Under the pieces are notes generated by a model. It made no database searches. It worked only from the letters and a program-made list of their open reading frames with translations, and had not been told where the DNA came from. A stretch of 64,000 nucleotides of DNA from Actibacterium pelagium (lineage in GTDB: Bacteria; Pseudomonadota; Alphaproteobacteria; Rhodobacterales; Rhodobacteraceae). Location of the stretch: the NCBI RefSeq assembly GCF_002285415.1, contig NZ_NSBU01000007.1:1016583-1080582 (forward strand), in the 5' to 3' direction. Shown here piece after piece: positions 36,392-45,718 of this stretch; within the stretch, counting starts at the first letter, position 1; each line of letters opens with the position of its first letter. The translations under genes and the position numbers were made by a program.

Positions 36392-37030
36392 TCAGCTTTC
36401 GTCCTCGAACATATCGCCCTGCCCTTCGGTGTCCAGTTCTTCTTCCTCGGTTGGTGAACCGGGTTTTGGACGGTTCTCCAACAGGCCGGCTGCGCGCAGC
36501 TCTTTCAGGCCCGGCAGGTCGCGCGCGCTTTCCAACCCAAAGTGATCAAGGAAGGTCGGCGTCACCACGTAGGTAACCGGGCGGCCCGGGGTCATCCGGC
36601 GACGGCCAAAGCGGATCCATTCCAGATCAAGCAACTGGTCAACGGTGCCCCGACTGACCGAAACGCCGCGGATCTCTTCGATCTCGGCCCGGGTAACTGG
36701 CTGGTGATAGGCGATGATCGCAAGGGTTTCGATTGCAGCGCGGGACAATTTACGTGTCTCAACCGTTTCCTTCTGCATCAGAAAGCCAAGGTCGCCCGCC
36801 GTGCGGATCGCCCAGCCATCGCCCACTTTTACAACGTTCACACCACGCCCGTCATAGCGCTTGCGCAGATGCACCAAAGCCTCTGCCGCGTCGCAGCCGT
36901 GGGGCATTCGCCCGTTCATCTCAGCCACGCTGACCGGGTCGGCTGTGGCGAACAGGATCGCCTCGACCATGCGTTCTTGCTCGGCCATGGGTGGGGCCTC
37001 GAACAGGCTTTCTTCTTTTTCTTCACTCAT
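36392..37030 (-). CDS. scpB: ScpB, segregation and condensation protein B
   Basis: 212 residues from ATG 37030, which overlaps scpA by 8 bases; the open frame reaches further but that would lie within scpA. Two winged-helix domains; AIIAYHQPVTRAEIEEIRG and SRGTVDQLLDLEWI are the ScpB signature. ScpB is the kite subunit of the SMC-ScpAB condensin that compacts and segregates chromosomes. The C-terminal 30 residues are acidic. Confidence 0.93.
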   Translation of the reverse strand: MSEEKEESLFEAPPMAEQERMVEAILFATADPVSVAEMNGRMPHGCDAAEALVHLRKRYDGRGVNVVKVGDGWAIRTAGDLGFLMQKETVETRKLSRAAIETLAIIAYHQPVTRAEIEEIRGVSVSRGTVDQLLDLEWIRFGRRRMTPGRPVTYVVTPTFLDHFGLESARDLPGLKELRAAGLLENRPKPGSPTEEEELDTEGQGDMFEDES

Positions 37031-37805
37031 CCGGGTCGGTCCTGCGGATTTGAATGGGGGCAAAGAGTTCGCTTTGCCGGATTTCGATCTGCCCGCGCTT
37101 GGCCAGTTCCAGCGAGGCCGCAAAGGTTGATGCAGTGGCCGAGCGGCGCTTGGCCGGGTCGTTTTCCCAACCATCGGGCAGGTAGCTGATCAATTCGGTC
37201 CAGTCGCCAGCGAAACCGATCAGACCCCGCATGCGGTCCAAGGCCTGTTCCATCGTGAAAACGCTGTCGCGATCCATTACGAAAGGCCGGAACTCATCCT
37301 TGGTCCGAATGCGTGCGTAGCCCTGCATCAGGTCCAAGAGCGTGGCGGTATAGGTGATTTTCTTGACGCGGGTGACGTCCTCGGTGATGCCACGCGCAAA
37401 GAAGTCGCGGCCCAATTGGTCGCGCGCCATCAGGCGGGCGGCGGATTTACGCATTGCTTCCAACCGTTCCAGCTGGAACGCAAGGTGGGCGGCAAGGTCT
37501 TCGCCCGACGGCCCCTCATCCGCTGGATCGGGGGGCAGTAACAACCGTGACTTAAGGAAGGCCAGCCAAGCGGCCATCACCAGATAATCTGCCGCAAGTT
37601 CCAGCCGCAGTTCCTTCGCTTTTTCAACAAAAGCCAGATACTGCTCTGCCAGTTGAAGGATCGAGACCTTCCGCAAATCCACCTTCTGGGTACGCGACAG
37701 TGTCAGCAAAAGGTCCAACGGGCCTTCGAATCCGTCCACGTCGATAATCAGGGCCTCGGCAGCAAGCCGGGCCTCGACATCGATATGGGTGGTTTTCTCA
37801 GACAT
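37023..37805 (-). CDS. scpA: ScpA, segregation and condensation protein A
   Basis: 260 residues from ATG 37805. The kleisin N-terminus is clear: DVDGFEGPLDLLLTLSRTQK (about 23-42) and ADYLVMAAWLAFLKSRLLLP (about 73-92). The C-terminal winged helix (about 205-245) would bind the SMC head. Overlaps nagZ and scpB by 8 bases each, so SPOR-nagZ-scpA-scpB are translated as one coupled set. Confidence 0.93.
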   Translation of the reverse strand: MSEKTTHIDVEARLAAEALIIDVDGFEGPLDLLLTLSRTQKVDLRKVSILQLAEQYLAFVEKAKELRLELAADYLVMAAWLAFLKSRLLLPPDPADEGPSGEDLAAHLAFQLERLEAMRKSAARLMARDQLGRDFFARGITEDVTRVKKITYTATLLDLMQGYARIRTKDEFRPFVMDRDSVFTMEQALDRMRGLIGFAGDWTELISYLPDGWENDPAKRRSATASTFAASLELAKRGQIEIRQSELFAPIQIRRTDPDE

Positions 37806-38802
37806 TGGCGGTGGTTCCCTCAAGCGCCTTAAGCTCTTCGCGGAGCGCTTCAATGTCAAGCTGCTCTGGCTCTTGGCGCTGGTCAAGCGCGGCAGTGGCC
37901 CGGGCGGCCTCTTCGGCTGTAAACTGCCCCGAGGCAGAGACAACAGCCTCCATTTCCGCCATGTCCCCATTGCAGTGCAGGACCACATCACAGCCAGCCG
38001 CGCGGGACGCGGCAGAGCGATCCGCGATACTGCCGGACAAGGCCTGCATCGAAACGTCATCGCTCATCAAACAGCCGGTAAAGCCCATTTCCTGACGGAT
38101 CAGGCGGATCATCTCTGGCGATGTGGTCGCCGGGGCAGTCGCGTCGATCGCTGAAAAGACGATGTGCCCAGTCATTGCGAAAGGTGCGTCACACAGGGCC
38201 TTGAAGGGCGCGAAATCAATCGCCGAAAGATCTGCATGGGGCAGATCTACGGTCGGCAGTTCATGGTGGCTGTCCACCAGCGCAAGCCCATGACCGGGGA
38301 TGTGTTTGATCACCGACAGAACACCACCAGCGCCTTGCCCATCCATTACAGCGCGGGCTGCACGGGCCACGGTGTCCGCGTCCATCCCGAAACAACGGTT
38401 CAACAAGAACGGATGCGTGTTGGACCGCGCGACATCGCAAGTCGGCGCACAGTTCACATCGACACCAACCGCATACAACTCTGCCGCAATCAGGCGCGAG
38501 CGTATCCAAACAGCGCGCTCAAACTGCTCCCCCGCACGCTGGACCTGCTCCATTGGCGGCAGGAACTGCGTCCAATGCGGTGGGGTCAGGCGCTGTACGC
38601 GCCCACCTTCCTGATCAATCAGGATCGGCACGTCGCGGCCCATCAGGTCGCGCAGGTCAGCCGTCAACGCGGTCAGTTGCGCCGGGTCTTCGACATTCCG
38701 GGCAAACAGGATGAACCCATAAGGGTCGGCCTCATGGAAAAAGGCCCGCTCCTGAGGTGTCAGGACCGGACCCGAAAGACCAAGGATCGTGGCCGAGGTC
38801 AT
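37798..38802 (-). CDS. nagZ: NagZ, beta-N-acetylhexosaminidase
   Basis: 334 residues, glycoside hydrolase family 3 single-domain form. DQEGGRVQRL (about 64-73), KHIPGHG (about 166-172) and the catalytic Asp in MSDDVSMQAL (about 244) are present. It removes GlcNAc from cytosolic anhydro-muropeptides in cell-wall recycling; AnmK at 61.9 kb acts later in the same route. No signal peptide. Confidence 0.94.
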   Translation of the reverse strand: MTSATILGLSGPVLTPQERAFFHEADPYGFILFARNVEDPAQLTALTADLRDLMGRDVPILIDQEGGRVQRLTPPHWTQFLPPMEQVQRAGEQFERAVWIRSRLIAAELYAVGVDVNCAPTCDVARSNTHPFLLNRCFGMDADTVARAARAVMDGQGAGGVLSVIKHIPGHGLALVDSHHELPTVDLPHADLSAIDFAPFKALCDAPFAMTGHIVFSAIDATAPATTSPEMIRLIRQEMGFTGCLMSDDVSMQALSGSIADRSAASRAAGCDVVLHCNGDMAEMEAVVSASGQFTAEEAARATAALDQRQEPEQLDIEALREELKALEGTTANV

Positions 38803-39767
38803 TTTGCGGTGACAGGCACGCAGCCTGCGCCCTCGGCTGTCAGCGCGGCACAGAAGCGGCGTGTATCAGAGAGGTCGGCAAAACCCACTGCGCGCAGGCG
38901 ATAGAATGTGCGCCCGCCGCGTTCTGCCTGTTGGATCAGGCGCTGTTTGCCCTCTAGGAAGCTGCCGAACCGGCCAGACAGGCGGTCCCATTCGCTGCGC
39001 GCGATGGCTTCGCTGTCAAAAGCGCCCAACTGGACCAGATGCGCTCCGGCCGCAACCGAAGCGACCTCTGTCGGAGCGGGCGCTGCGGGTGCTGCCATAG
39101 CCTCTGCCAACGCGGCCGCAGTCGCCGACGCAAAGCGCGAAGGTGCTGGGCGTCCGGACGGCCGGATAGAGCGGCTTGGCCCCGGAACGCTGGCCGGCAG
39201 AATTTCCACACCCGACGGAGTGGTCAGGACTGCGGGTTTGGGTGCAACCGGCTCTTCCGGTTCTGTTGCCGCAAGAACGGGTTCCGGCGCCGTGATGGGC
39301 TCTGCCCCGCTTGTCACTGGCGGAGGCGCGGTGATCGCGTTTTGGGTGGCGGCCTCAACAGGGGTCTGTTCGACAGGTGTATTCGGAACAATCCGGGCTG
39401 CCGGGCGCAAATTCGACAAGGGTTTATCGGATTCGGTCAAGGTAACAGGGCGCGGCGCCAGAACCAGACGTTCTGCCGGGGCTGCGGCCTCGCCTTCCGA
39501 AGCGACCTGATTCACGGCCAGCCCCATGTGTTCTGCCAATCGTCCACCCGGATCTTCGGGTGCAACCCTCATTGGCCCTTCCAGCGCGCGCACAACGGGA
39601 ACACCGTGCACATCACGCATCATCAGGTCGTAGCCCCAGAAAGCCACCCCACCGACAAGGCCAAGCGACACCAAGGCGCCCACCCAGTTTACTGCATTGG
39701 AGATTTTAGGACCCTCAGAATAAGAGGGACTCGTGTCCGCGAAATCATCAAAATCAATATCTGCCAT
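38799..39767 (-). CDS. SPOR-domain membrane protein
   Basis: 322 residues from ATG 39767. Cytoplasmic acidic N-terminus, one membrane helix (about 28-48), a long proline/alanine-rich periplasmic linker and a C-terminal SPOR domain (about 245-322; AGAHLVQLGAFDSEAIARSE, then YRLRAVGFADLSDTRRFC). SPOR domains bind denuded glycan strands at the division septum. The linker is low-complexity. Overlaps nagZ by 4 bases. DedD/FtsN-like role is inferred from the domain. Confidence 0.88.
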   Translation of the reverse strand: MADIDFDDFADTSPSYSEGPKISNAVNWVGALVSLGLVGGVAFWGYDLMMRDVHGVPVVRALEGPMRVAPEDPGGRLAEHMGLAVNQVASEGEAAAPAERLVLAPRPVTLTESDKPLSNLRPAARIVPNTPVEQTPVEAATQNAITAPPPVTSGAEPITAPEPVLAATEPEEPVAPKPAVLTTPSGVEILPASVPGPSRSIRPSGRPAPSRFASATAAALAEAMAAPAAPAPTEVASVAAGAHLVQLGAFDSEAIARSEWDRLSGRFGSFLEGKQRLIQQAERGGRTFYRLRAVGFADLSDTRRFCAALTAEGAGCVPVTAK

Positions 39768-39803
39768 ACCTGCTCTCACTGCCCTCGAGCAGCGTCGCAG
39801 AAA

Positions 39804-39846
39804 CGCCACCCGGTTTGCCTGTTTGGCCCCGGGTGGCGCCTGTTTT
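39804..39846. terminator. Bidirectional terminator-like hairpin between argS and the SPOR gene
   Basis: Perfect 10-bp inverted repeat CGCCACCCGG (39804-39813) and CCGGGTGGCG (39829-39838). On the plus strand it is followed by CCTGTTTTTT, on the minus strand by a weak TTTCTG. Its place, 9 bases beyond the argS stop, fits termination of argS (minus). Confidence 0.6.
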
Positions 39847-41592
39847 TTAGCGCATTTCTTCTACCGGGGTCACGCCAAGGATACCAAGTCCGGCAGAAAT
39901 AACAACGGCAACGGACCGTGCTAGGGCGATTTTCGCCTGTGATGTTGCTACGTCACCCTCTTGCACGAAGCGCAATTCGGGCAGGTCGTTGCCACGGTTC
40001 CACAGCGCGTGAAGGTCCGAGGCCAGTTCGTACAGGTAGAACGCGACCCGGTGCGGTTCGTGCGTGCGGCCCGCGATTTCCACCAGACGTGGCCATTCGG
40101 CCAGTTTCTTGGCGACTTCAATCTCGGCCTCGTGGCCCAGTTTGGTCAGGTCAGCCGCCGACAGGGTGGCGTCGTCAATGGCGATACCCGCCTCTGTCGC
40201 CTTCCGCAGAACCGAGCACACGCGCGCATGGGCGTACTGCACATAAAAAACCGGGTTGTCCTTGGACTGTTCCAGCACCTTGTCAAAGTCGAAATCCAAC
40301 GGCGCATCGTTCTTGCGTGTCAGCATGTGGAAGCGGGTCACATCGGGACCCACCTGATCCACAACGTCGCGCAGGGTGATGAATGTACCTGCACGCTTCG
40401 ACATCTTGAAAGGCTCGCCGTTCTTGAACAGGCGCACCAGTTGGGTCAGCTTGATATCCAGCGGAACTTCGCCGCCAGACAGGGCCGACACAGCCGCTTT
40501 CATCCGCTTGACATAGCCGCCGTGGTCAGCGCCAAACACATCGATAAGCGCGTCGAAGCCTCTGGAAACCTTGTCATAATGATAGGCGATATCCGGCGCG
40601 AAATAAGTCCAGGAACCGTCCGACTTTTTCACCGGGCGGTCCACGTCATCGCCATGCTCGGTCGATTTGAACAGGGTCTGTTCGCGCGGCTCCCAGTCTT
40701 CGGGCTTCTTTCCTTTGGGCGGCTCTAGCACGCCTTCATAGATCAGGCCTTTGTTCTCGAGCGTCTCAAGCGCAGCCTCAATCTGCCCAGTGCCATAAAG
40801 CGATTTCTCGGAATAGAACACGTCCATCTCGACGCCAAGCGCCTTCAGGTCTGCGCGGATCAGGTCCATCATCGCTTCGGTCGCGAATTCCCGCGTCTCC
40901 GCCAGCCAGACGTCTTCAGGCTGGTCGACATAAGCGTCGCCCACCTTGGCTTTCAGCGCCTCGCCCACCTCAACCAGATACTCACCCGGATAGGTGCCAT
41001 CCTCGAACGCCACCTCTTGGCCGTGCGCCTCAAGGTACCGCAGGTACACAGAGCGCGCCAGAACGTCGACCTGCGCGCCACCGTCGTTGATGTAATACTC
41101 ACGTGTCACATCGTAGCCAGCATAGTCCAACAGGCTGCACAGCGCGTCGCCGAACACCGCGCCGCGAGTGTGACCCACGTGCAGAGGGCCAGTCGGGTTT
41201 GCCGAGACGTATTCGACATTGACCTTTACGCCCTGCCCCATGGTCGAGCGACCATAGTCGGTGCCCGCCTCCAGCACGGTCTTCACCAGGCCCTGCCAGA
41301 CAGACGCATCCAGACGTAGGTTCAAAAAGCCCGGGCCCGCGACTTCGGCCACGGTGATGCGCGGGTCATCGGCCAGCTTAGCAGCCAGCGTTTCCGCAAT
41401 GTCGCGCGGCTTCATCTTGGCGGGCTTTGCCAGCACCATTGCGGCGTTGGTGGCCATATCGCCATGGGCAGCATCACGCGGCGGCTCGACCGCTACGTTT
41501 TTGAAATCCAAGCCGTCGGGCAGCGCACCTTCGGCCACCATTGTGTTCAGCGCGTCGATCACCAGCGCGCGAAGATCGGTGAATAGGTTCAT
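39847..41592 (-). CDS. argS: Arginyl-tRNA synthetase
   Basis: 581 residues from ATG 41592 ([15 protein letters not shown] is the usual N-terminus); the frame extends upstream to 41646 without support. Class I synthetase: HIGH motif within [19 protein letters not shown] (about 123-141), KMSKS replaced by MSKRAGTF, and the DALR anticodon-binding domain at about 460-581. Length normal. Confidence 0.97.
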   Translation of the reverse strand: MNLFTDLRALVIDALNTMVAEGALPDGLDFKNVAVEPPRDAAHGDMATNAAMVLAKPAKMKPRDIAETLAAKLADDPRITVAEVAGPGFLNLRLDASVWQGLVKTVLEAGTDYGRSTMGQGVKVNVEYVSANPTGPLHVGHTRGAVFGDALCSLLDYAGYDVTREYYINDGGAQVDVLARSVYLRYLEAHGQEVAFEDGTYPGEYLVEVGEALKAKVGDAYVDQPEDVWLAETREFATEAMMDLIRADLKALGVEMDVFYSEKSLYGTGQIEAALETLENKGLIYEGVLEPPKGKKPEDWEPREQTLFKSTEHGDDVDRPVKKSDGSWTYFAPDIAYHYDKVSRGFDALIDVFGADHGGYVKRMKAAVSALSGGEVPLDIKLTQLVRLFKNGEPFKMSKRAGTFITLRDVVDQVGPDVTRFHMLTRKNDAPLDFDFDKVLEQSKDNPVFYVQYAHARVCSVLRKATEAGIAIDDATLSAADLTKLGHEAEIEVAKKLAEWPRLVEIAGRTHEPHRVAFYLYELASDLHALWNRGNDLPELRFVQEGDVATSQAKIALARSVAVVISAGLGILGVTPVEEMR

Positions 41593-41667
41593 CACATTTG
41601 TCCTGTTACTTGCGCGCGGGTTTAGCATGGCTGGATGTGAGGTCAATTCAGTAGGCCCAAAGAGCCC

Positions 41668-42306
41668 TTAATTTTCGACCGCAACCGGCATCGATTGGCG
41701 CAACAATGACTGATTATTCTGCTGAAGGCGCGCTGCAATCAGTTTGCTAAGGAAAAGTCCGAAGCTTGGGTCGGTGACCACAAGCTGCTGAACTTTCTTT
41801 TCGGACAGCGAGAATACCTCGCAGGGTCCGGCACAAACCGCGCTGGCTGTGCGCCGGTTATCCTGCAGGAACAGCGCAATCTCTCCGAAAATCTCACCCG
41901 CACTCACAACAGCGCCCACTTCGGGGAATTCCACCTTTCCTTGGCAGAGGTAGTACATTTCGTCTGCCTCTTCGCCCTGCCTAAATATGATATCGCCTTC
42001 CGTGAATTTCCGGCGCGTCATCAAAGGCAGCAGCTTTGCGATATCCGGCTCGTTCTCTGAGGCTTCCCTTACCCGTCGCACCAAACTGATATGCTGTGAA
42101 ATCCGAATGATATTTAAAGGCAGCAGGGCCGCGTGCAGGATCAGAATGGGCAAGATACCAGCCCCGGCGGCATAGGCGACGAAAGCGATGTTAGAGGCCA
42201 TGGCCACAAGCCGCAAAGGAACAATGGCTTTCATAAAGAAAGCAGCAAACACAAGAACAGAGGCCAGATAGGACGAATATTCGACCCAATCACCTGAAAC
42301 CTGCAT
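41668..42306 (-). CDS. Membrane-anchored cyclic-nucleotide-binding-domain protein
   Basis: 212 residues from ATG 42306 (a GTG at 42318 is the alternative). Residues about 10-70 contain two or three membrane helices (popeye-like arrangement), then a single CRP-type cyclic-nucleotide-binding domain (about 90-195) with the phosphate cassette region GEIFGEIALFLQDNRRTASA. There is no helix-turn-helix after it, so it is not a transcription factor. A membrane-bound sensor of cAMP/cGMP is plausible, but ligand and partner are unknown. Confidence 0.78.
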   Translation of the reverse strand: MQVSGDWVEYSSYLASVLVFAAFFMKAIVPLRLVAMASNIAFVAYAAGAGILPILILHAALLPLNIIRISQHISLVRRVREASENEPDIAKLLPLMTRRKFTEGDIIFRQGEEADEMYYLCQGKVEFPEVGAVVSAGEIFGEIALFLQDNRRTASAVCAGPCEVFSLSEKKVQQLVVTDPSFGLFLSKLIAARLQQNNQSLLRQSMPVAVEN

Positions 42307-42548
42307 CTGATTACCCACCCAAAAACAACCCCGTTCCCGATCTTAAGCCGGAACTTGATCCGACGCCTAGCCCGAATATCCTTTGAGCAAAGTCGTTGAC
42401 TGCCCGCAAACGATCATTCATTGCTTATATTGCTACGTTACTCTCTATCGACCTCCTTTCTGCTAACTGCGTCTGGCTTTTCGATCTTGCCCTGACGCCG
42501 CCGAGCTGCCGCATCTCCGCGGGCAGCACATCAGAAGGAGACTACGGA

Positions 42549-42755
42549 ATGGCCAATGGCACCGTAAAATGGTTCAACGACACTAAAGGCTACGGCTTTA
42601 TCGCACCGGAAGAAGGCGGCAAGGATGTGTTCGTCCACATCTCTGCGGTCGAACGCTCTGGCCTGCGCGGCCTCGCCGACAACCAGAAAGTGACCTATGA
42701 CCTTGAAGCAGGTCGTGACGGTCGCGAAAGCGCTGTGAACATCGCGCTGGCCTGA
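42549..42755 (+). CDS. Cold-shock protein, CspA family
   Basis: 68 residues from ATG 42549 (AGAAGGAGA upstream). RNA-binding motifs RNP1 KGYGFIAP (about 13-20) and RNP2 DVFVHIS (about 26-32). The last region ESAVNIALA is usual for alphaproteobacterial Csp proteins. A 5' leader of at least 150 bases without another gene fits the long regulatory leaders of csp mRNAs. Ends at a strong terminator. Confidence 0.95.
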   Translation: MANGTVKWFNDTKGYGFIAPEEGGKDVFVHISAVERSGLRGLADNQKVTYDLEAGRDGRESAVNIALA

Positions 42756-42777
42756 TCTTTCAGCCATACAGAAGATC

Positions 42778-42805
42778 AAAGGGCGCCGTTGGGCGCCCTT
42801 TTTTG
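42778..42805 (+). terminator. Rho-independent terminator of the cold-shock gene
   Basis: AAAGGGCGCC pairs with GGCGCCCTTT around a 4-base loop, followed by TTTTTTG. Confidence 0.93.
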
Positions 42806-42818
42806 TTTCAGCTCAGGA

Positions 42819-44018
42819 TTATCCTTCGGGAACCCAACCCGTTTGCATCGGTAGGGCCCGAAGCTTGTCTTTCTGCGGACCGCCCAGCAATTCGCCGTGG
42901 ATCTCGATCGCAAACCGGTCGGTCATGCCCGAGACATAGTCGGCCACCACGCGCGCCAGGGCGATTTTATCTTCGCCGCAATCCTCGACATCGACCTGCC
43001 AGCGGGGCGGCAGGTGTTCGGGGTGCTCCATGTAATGGGGGAACAACTCCATCACCACCTGAGTGACCACCTCGCGGACTTTCATAACCGATGGCGCACG
43101 GTACATGCGCGTGAACATGAAATGGCGCAGGACCTTAAGGTCTTCCCACAAGGCGGGGCTGAACCGGACCACCGGGCGGCCAGCGTTGCGAATATCGTCA
43201 GCGCTATGCGGGTCCATCTCGGTCAGGTTGCGGCGAGTCTCGGCCATGACGTCTTCGACCATAACACCAAAGAACCGACGCAGAGCCTCATGCCGGCGGC
43301 GATACCGGTCGATGGTCGGGTGTTCGCGGTCGACCTCGGCATAGCAGTCGCGCAGGATCGGCAGTTCAGCCACCTCTTCCTGATCGAACAGCTGCGCACG
43401 CAGCCCATCGTGAATGTCGTGGTGATTGTAGGCGATGTCATCGGCCAATGCCGCAACCTGCGCCTCGGCGCTGGCATGTGTATGCAGCTCTAGGTCGTGA
43501 CGGGCGTTATAATCCGCCAGCGCATAGGGCAGATCACCGGTCACCGGACCGTTGTGCTTGGCAATGCCTTCCAGCGTGTCCCACGTCAGGTTCAGCCCGT
43601 CGAAATTGGCATAGTGGCGCTCCAGTGACGTCACGATGCGGATCGCCTGCGCGTTGTGATCAAAGCCGCCGTAGGGCTCCATCAACACATCCATGGCGTC
43701 TTCGCCCGTGTGGCCAAAGGGCGTGTGCCCAAGGTCATGGGCCAGCGCAACGGCCTCGGTCAATTCCGAGTTCAGCCCAAGCGCCCCGGACAGTGTCCGC
43801 GCCACCTGCGCCACCTCGATCGAATGCGTCAGGCGGGTGCGATAGAAATCGCCCTCGTGTTCGATAAAGACCTGTGTCTTGTGCTTCAGCCGCCTAAACG
43901 CCGAGCAATGGATGATACGGTCCCGGTCCCGCTGATAGCAGGATCGAAACGCACTTTCGTCTTCAGGGTACAATCGTCCCCGTGTTTTTGCCGGATCGCA
44001 GGCATATTTTGCCAGCAT
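42819..44018 (-). CDS. dgt: Deoxyguanosinetriphosphate triphosphohydrolase-like protein
   Basis: 399 residues from ATG 44018 (MLAKYACDPAKTRGR); upstream in-frame starts lie across the erpA promoter. HD-domain metal ligands: RLTHSIEV (His about 66), AHDLGHTPFGH (His-Asp about 96-97) and a later DDIAYNHHDIHDG. Family hydrolyses dNTPs to deoxynucleoside and triphosphate. Bacterial family members of this length are often dGTPase-like type 2 with broad specificity. Divergent from erpA. Confidence 0.92.
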   Translation of the reverse strand: MLAKYACDPAKTRGRLYPEDESAFRSCYQRDRDRIIHCSAFRRLKHKTQVFIEHEGDFYRTRLTHSIEVAQVARTLSGALGLNSELTEAVALAHDLGHTPFGHTGEDAMDVLMEPYGGFDHNAQAIRIVTSLERHYANFDGLNLTWDTLEGIAKHNGPVTGDLPYALADYNARHDLELHTHASAEAQVAALADDIAYNHHDIHDGLRAQLFDQEEVAELPILRDCYAEVDREHPTIDRYRRRHEALRRFFGVMVEDVMAETRRNLTEMDPHSADDIRNAGRPVVRFSPALWEDLKVLRHFMFTRMYRAPSVMKVREVVTQVVMELFPHYMEHPEHLPPRWQVDVEDCGEDKIALARVVADYVSGMTDRFAIEIHGELLGGPQKDKLRALPMQTGWVPEG

Positions 44019-44092
44019 TCTGCCCCCTTGGCTTGTCGCCTCTTTTTTGGAAACATATATGCGTGACAGAAACACTTGAACCGGAACGTCCC

Positions 44093-44422
44093 ATGAACCT
44101 GACCCTGCCACCCAAAGTAACGGACCGTGCATTCGCGCGTTTGTCGGAAATTGGTGCCAGCGCCGAGGGCAAAGCCCTGCGCGTCGCTGTCGAAGGCGGC
44201 GGCTGCTCTGGCTTCCAGTATGACATAAAGCTGGACGATGTGGCCGACGGCGACCTGGTGCTGGAAGGCGCCGGAGAGAAGGTCGTGGTCGACGAAGTGT
44301 CCCTGCCCTTCCTTGCCGATGCGGTCATTGATTTCAGCGACGAGCTGATCGGCGCGCGCTTTGTGATCGAGAACCCGAACGCGGCTTCTAGCTGTGGCTG
44401 CGGAACCAGCTTTTCGATCTAG
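44093..44422 (+). CDS. erpA: ErpA/IscA-type Fe-S carrier protein
   Basis: 109 residues from ATG 44093 (an in-frame GTG at 44063 is the alternative). HesB/IscA fold with the three ligand cysteines: GGGCSGFQY and the C-terminal SCGCGTSF. A-type carriers pass clusters from SufBCD to target proteins. The suf operon at 2-10 kb has no A-type carrier gene, so this one may serve it. ErpA rather than SufA is inferred from isolated location and sequence type. Confidence 0.9.
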   Translation: MNLTLPPKVTDRAFARLSEIGASAEGKALRVAVEGGGCSGFQYDIKLDDVADGDLVLEGAGEKVVVDEVSLPFLADAVIDFSDELIGARFVIENPNAASSCGCGTSFSI

Positions 44423-45552
44423 CCTACGGGTTTGGTGCGCAGGCTTCCCGCAAGGACAGAGCTGAGCAGCGCCAAGACGATCAGTATTCCAAATGACATT
44501 TGCAAGGATGTCAGTTCGGCAATACCACCCAGAACCGGCGGCCCCACCAGCAATCCCCCGTAGCCCATTGTCGCTACGCTTGCGATCGCTGCGCCTGACG
44601 GAACATCTGGATCACGGGCGGCGCGGCTGTAGGCCAACGGAAAGATCATCGCGACCCCCAGCGCCATCAGGCCAAAGCCAACCAAGGCTACGGTATAGTT
44701 GGGCCCAAACACCACCAGACAAGCGCCGATCGCAGCCACCACGCCTGAAACGCTGGCAACGCCGACCGAGCCAAACCGGGCCGTTATCCGATCGCCCGAC
44801 AAGCGCATTGTCACCATAGCAACGGAAAAGACTGCGAACCCCAGCGCGGCTTTGGCCTCGGAAACGGCCGTCGTCTCGATCAACATCAATGCGCCCCAGT
44901 CCGCTGCCCCGCCTTCGATCACCGCAGAGCACAGCGCAAACAGACCCACCAAAAGCAACACCCCTTTTGGTAGGGCGAAGATCGGACTGTCCTGAACGGC
45001 GGGCTTTGTTGGCCTCTGCCAATCGATCCAGACCCACCAAAGCATCGAAGTTATGACAAGGCTGAACAGCACAAAGTGCAGCAGAGGGGCCATCGCGACC
45101 TGCACCGCAAAAAAGCCTGACGCCGCGCCTACCCCGGTTCCAAGGCTCCAGAGACCGTGGAAAGACGCCATGATGGGCTTTTTCAGATATTCCTCTACCT
45201 CGCCAGCCCAAGCGTTCATCACCACATCCATCGCCCCATGCGTGGCCCCAAAGAAAAACAAAGCCATCGCCAGCGTAAGCGGGTTGGGTGCCAGCCCAAG
45301 AAAGGTGAGCGACGTCAGATAGGCAAACGCCACATAGCGTGTCGCCTTAGAAGCCCCGATCGTGTCGGATGCACGCCCGGCCAATGGAAACGACAGGATT
45401 GCCCCAACTCCCATAACCAGCAACAGAAGACCAAAGTCCCCAGCTGTCAGCGCATGTTTTTCGGTGATTGCCGGAATACGCGAGGCCCATGCCCCGAACA
45501 GGGCGCCATTCAGGACGAAGCTTGCCATTACAGCGCGGCGTGGGGTTCTCAT
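44419..45552 (-). CDS. MFS transporter
   Basis: 377 residues, 11-12 membrane helices; N-terminal half begins MRTPRRAVMASFVLNGALFG (20 residues) and has GRASDTIGASKATR, a variant of the MFS loop 2-3 motif. Resembles the FucP/YbjJ-like group (GATHGAMDVVMNAWAGEVE), which is unusual in having asparagine-rich helix 4. Substrate unknown. Stop codon overlaps the convergent erpA gene by 4 bases. Confidence 0.85.
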   Translation of the reverse strand: MRTPRRAVMASFVLNGALFGAWASRIPAITEKHALTAGDFGLLLLVMGVGAILSFPLAGRASDTIGASKATRYVAFAYLTSLTFLGLAPNPLTLAMALFFFGATHGAMDVVMNAWAGEVEEYLKKPIMASFHGLWSLGTGVGAASGFFAVQVAMAPLLHFVLFSLVITSMLWWVWIDWQRPTKPAVQDSPIFALPKGVLLLVGLFALCSAVIEGGAADWGALMLIETTAVSEAKAALGFAVFSVAMVTMRLSGDRITARFGSVGVASVSGVVAAIGACLVVFGPNYTVALVGFGLMALGVAMIFPLAYSRAARDPDVPSGAAIASVATMGYGGLLVGPPVLGGIAELTSLQMSFGILIVLALLSSVLAGSLRTKPVG

Positions 45553-45718
45553 GGAATATTTCCGTATTGGTTAGATTTGGCACGTTGTTTGCAACTTCGG
45601 TCTCGGTCAAGGGGACGCGCGGACCAAATTGGCAAATCTCTGCTTGCGCGCTCACAAGGTTGAAATAATTGGGGTTTACGGGCACAAACCGTCGACTGTA
45701 CTTGTCCCGGATTCCCGA

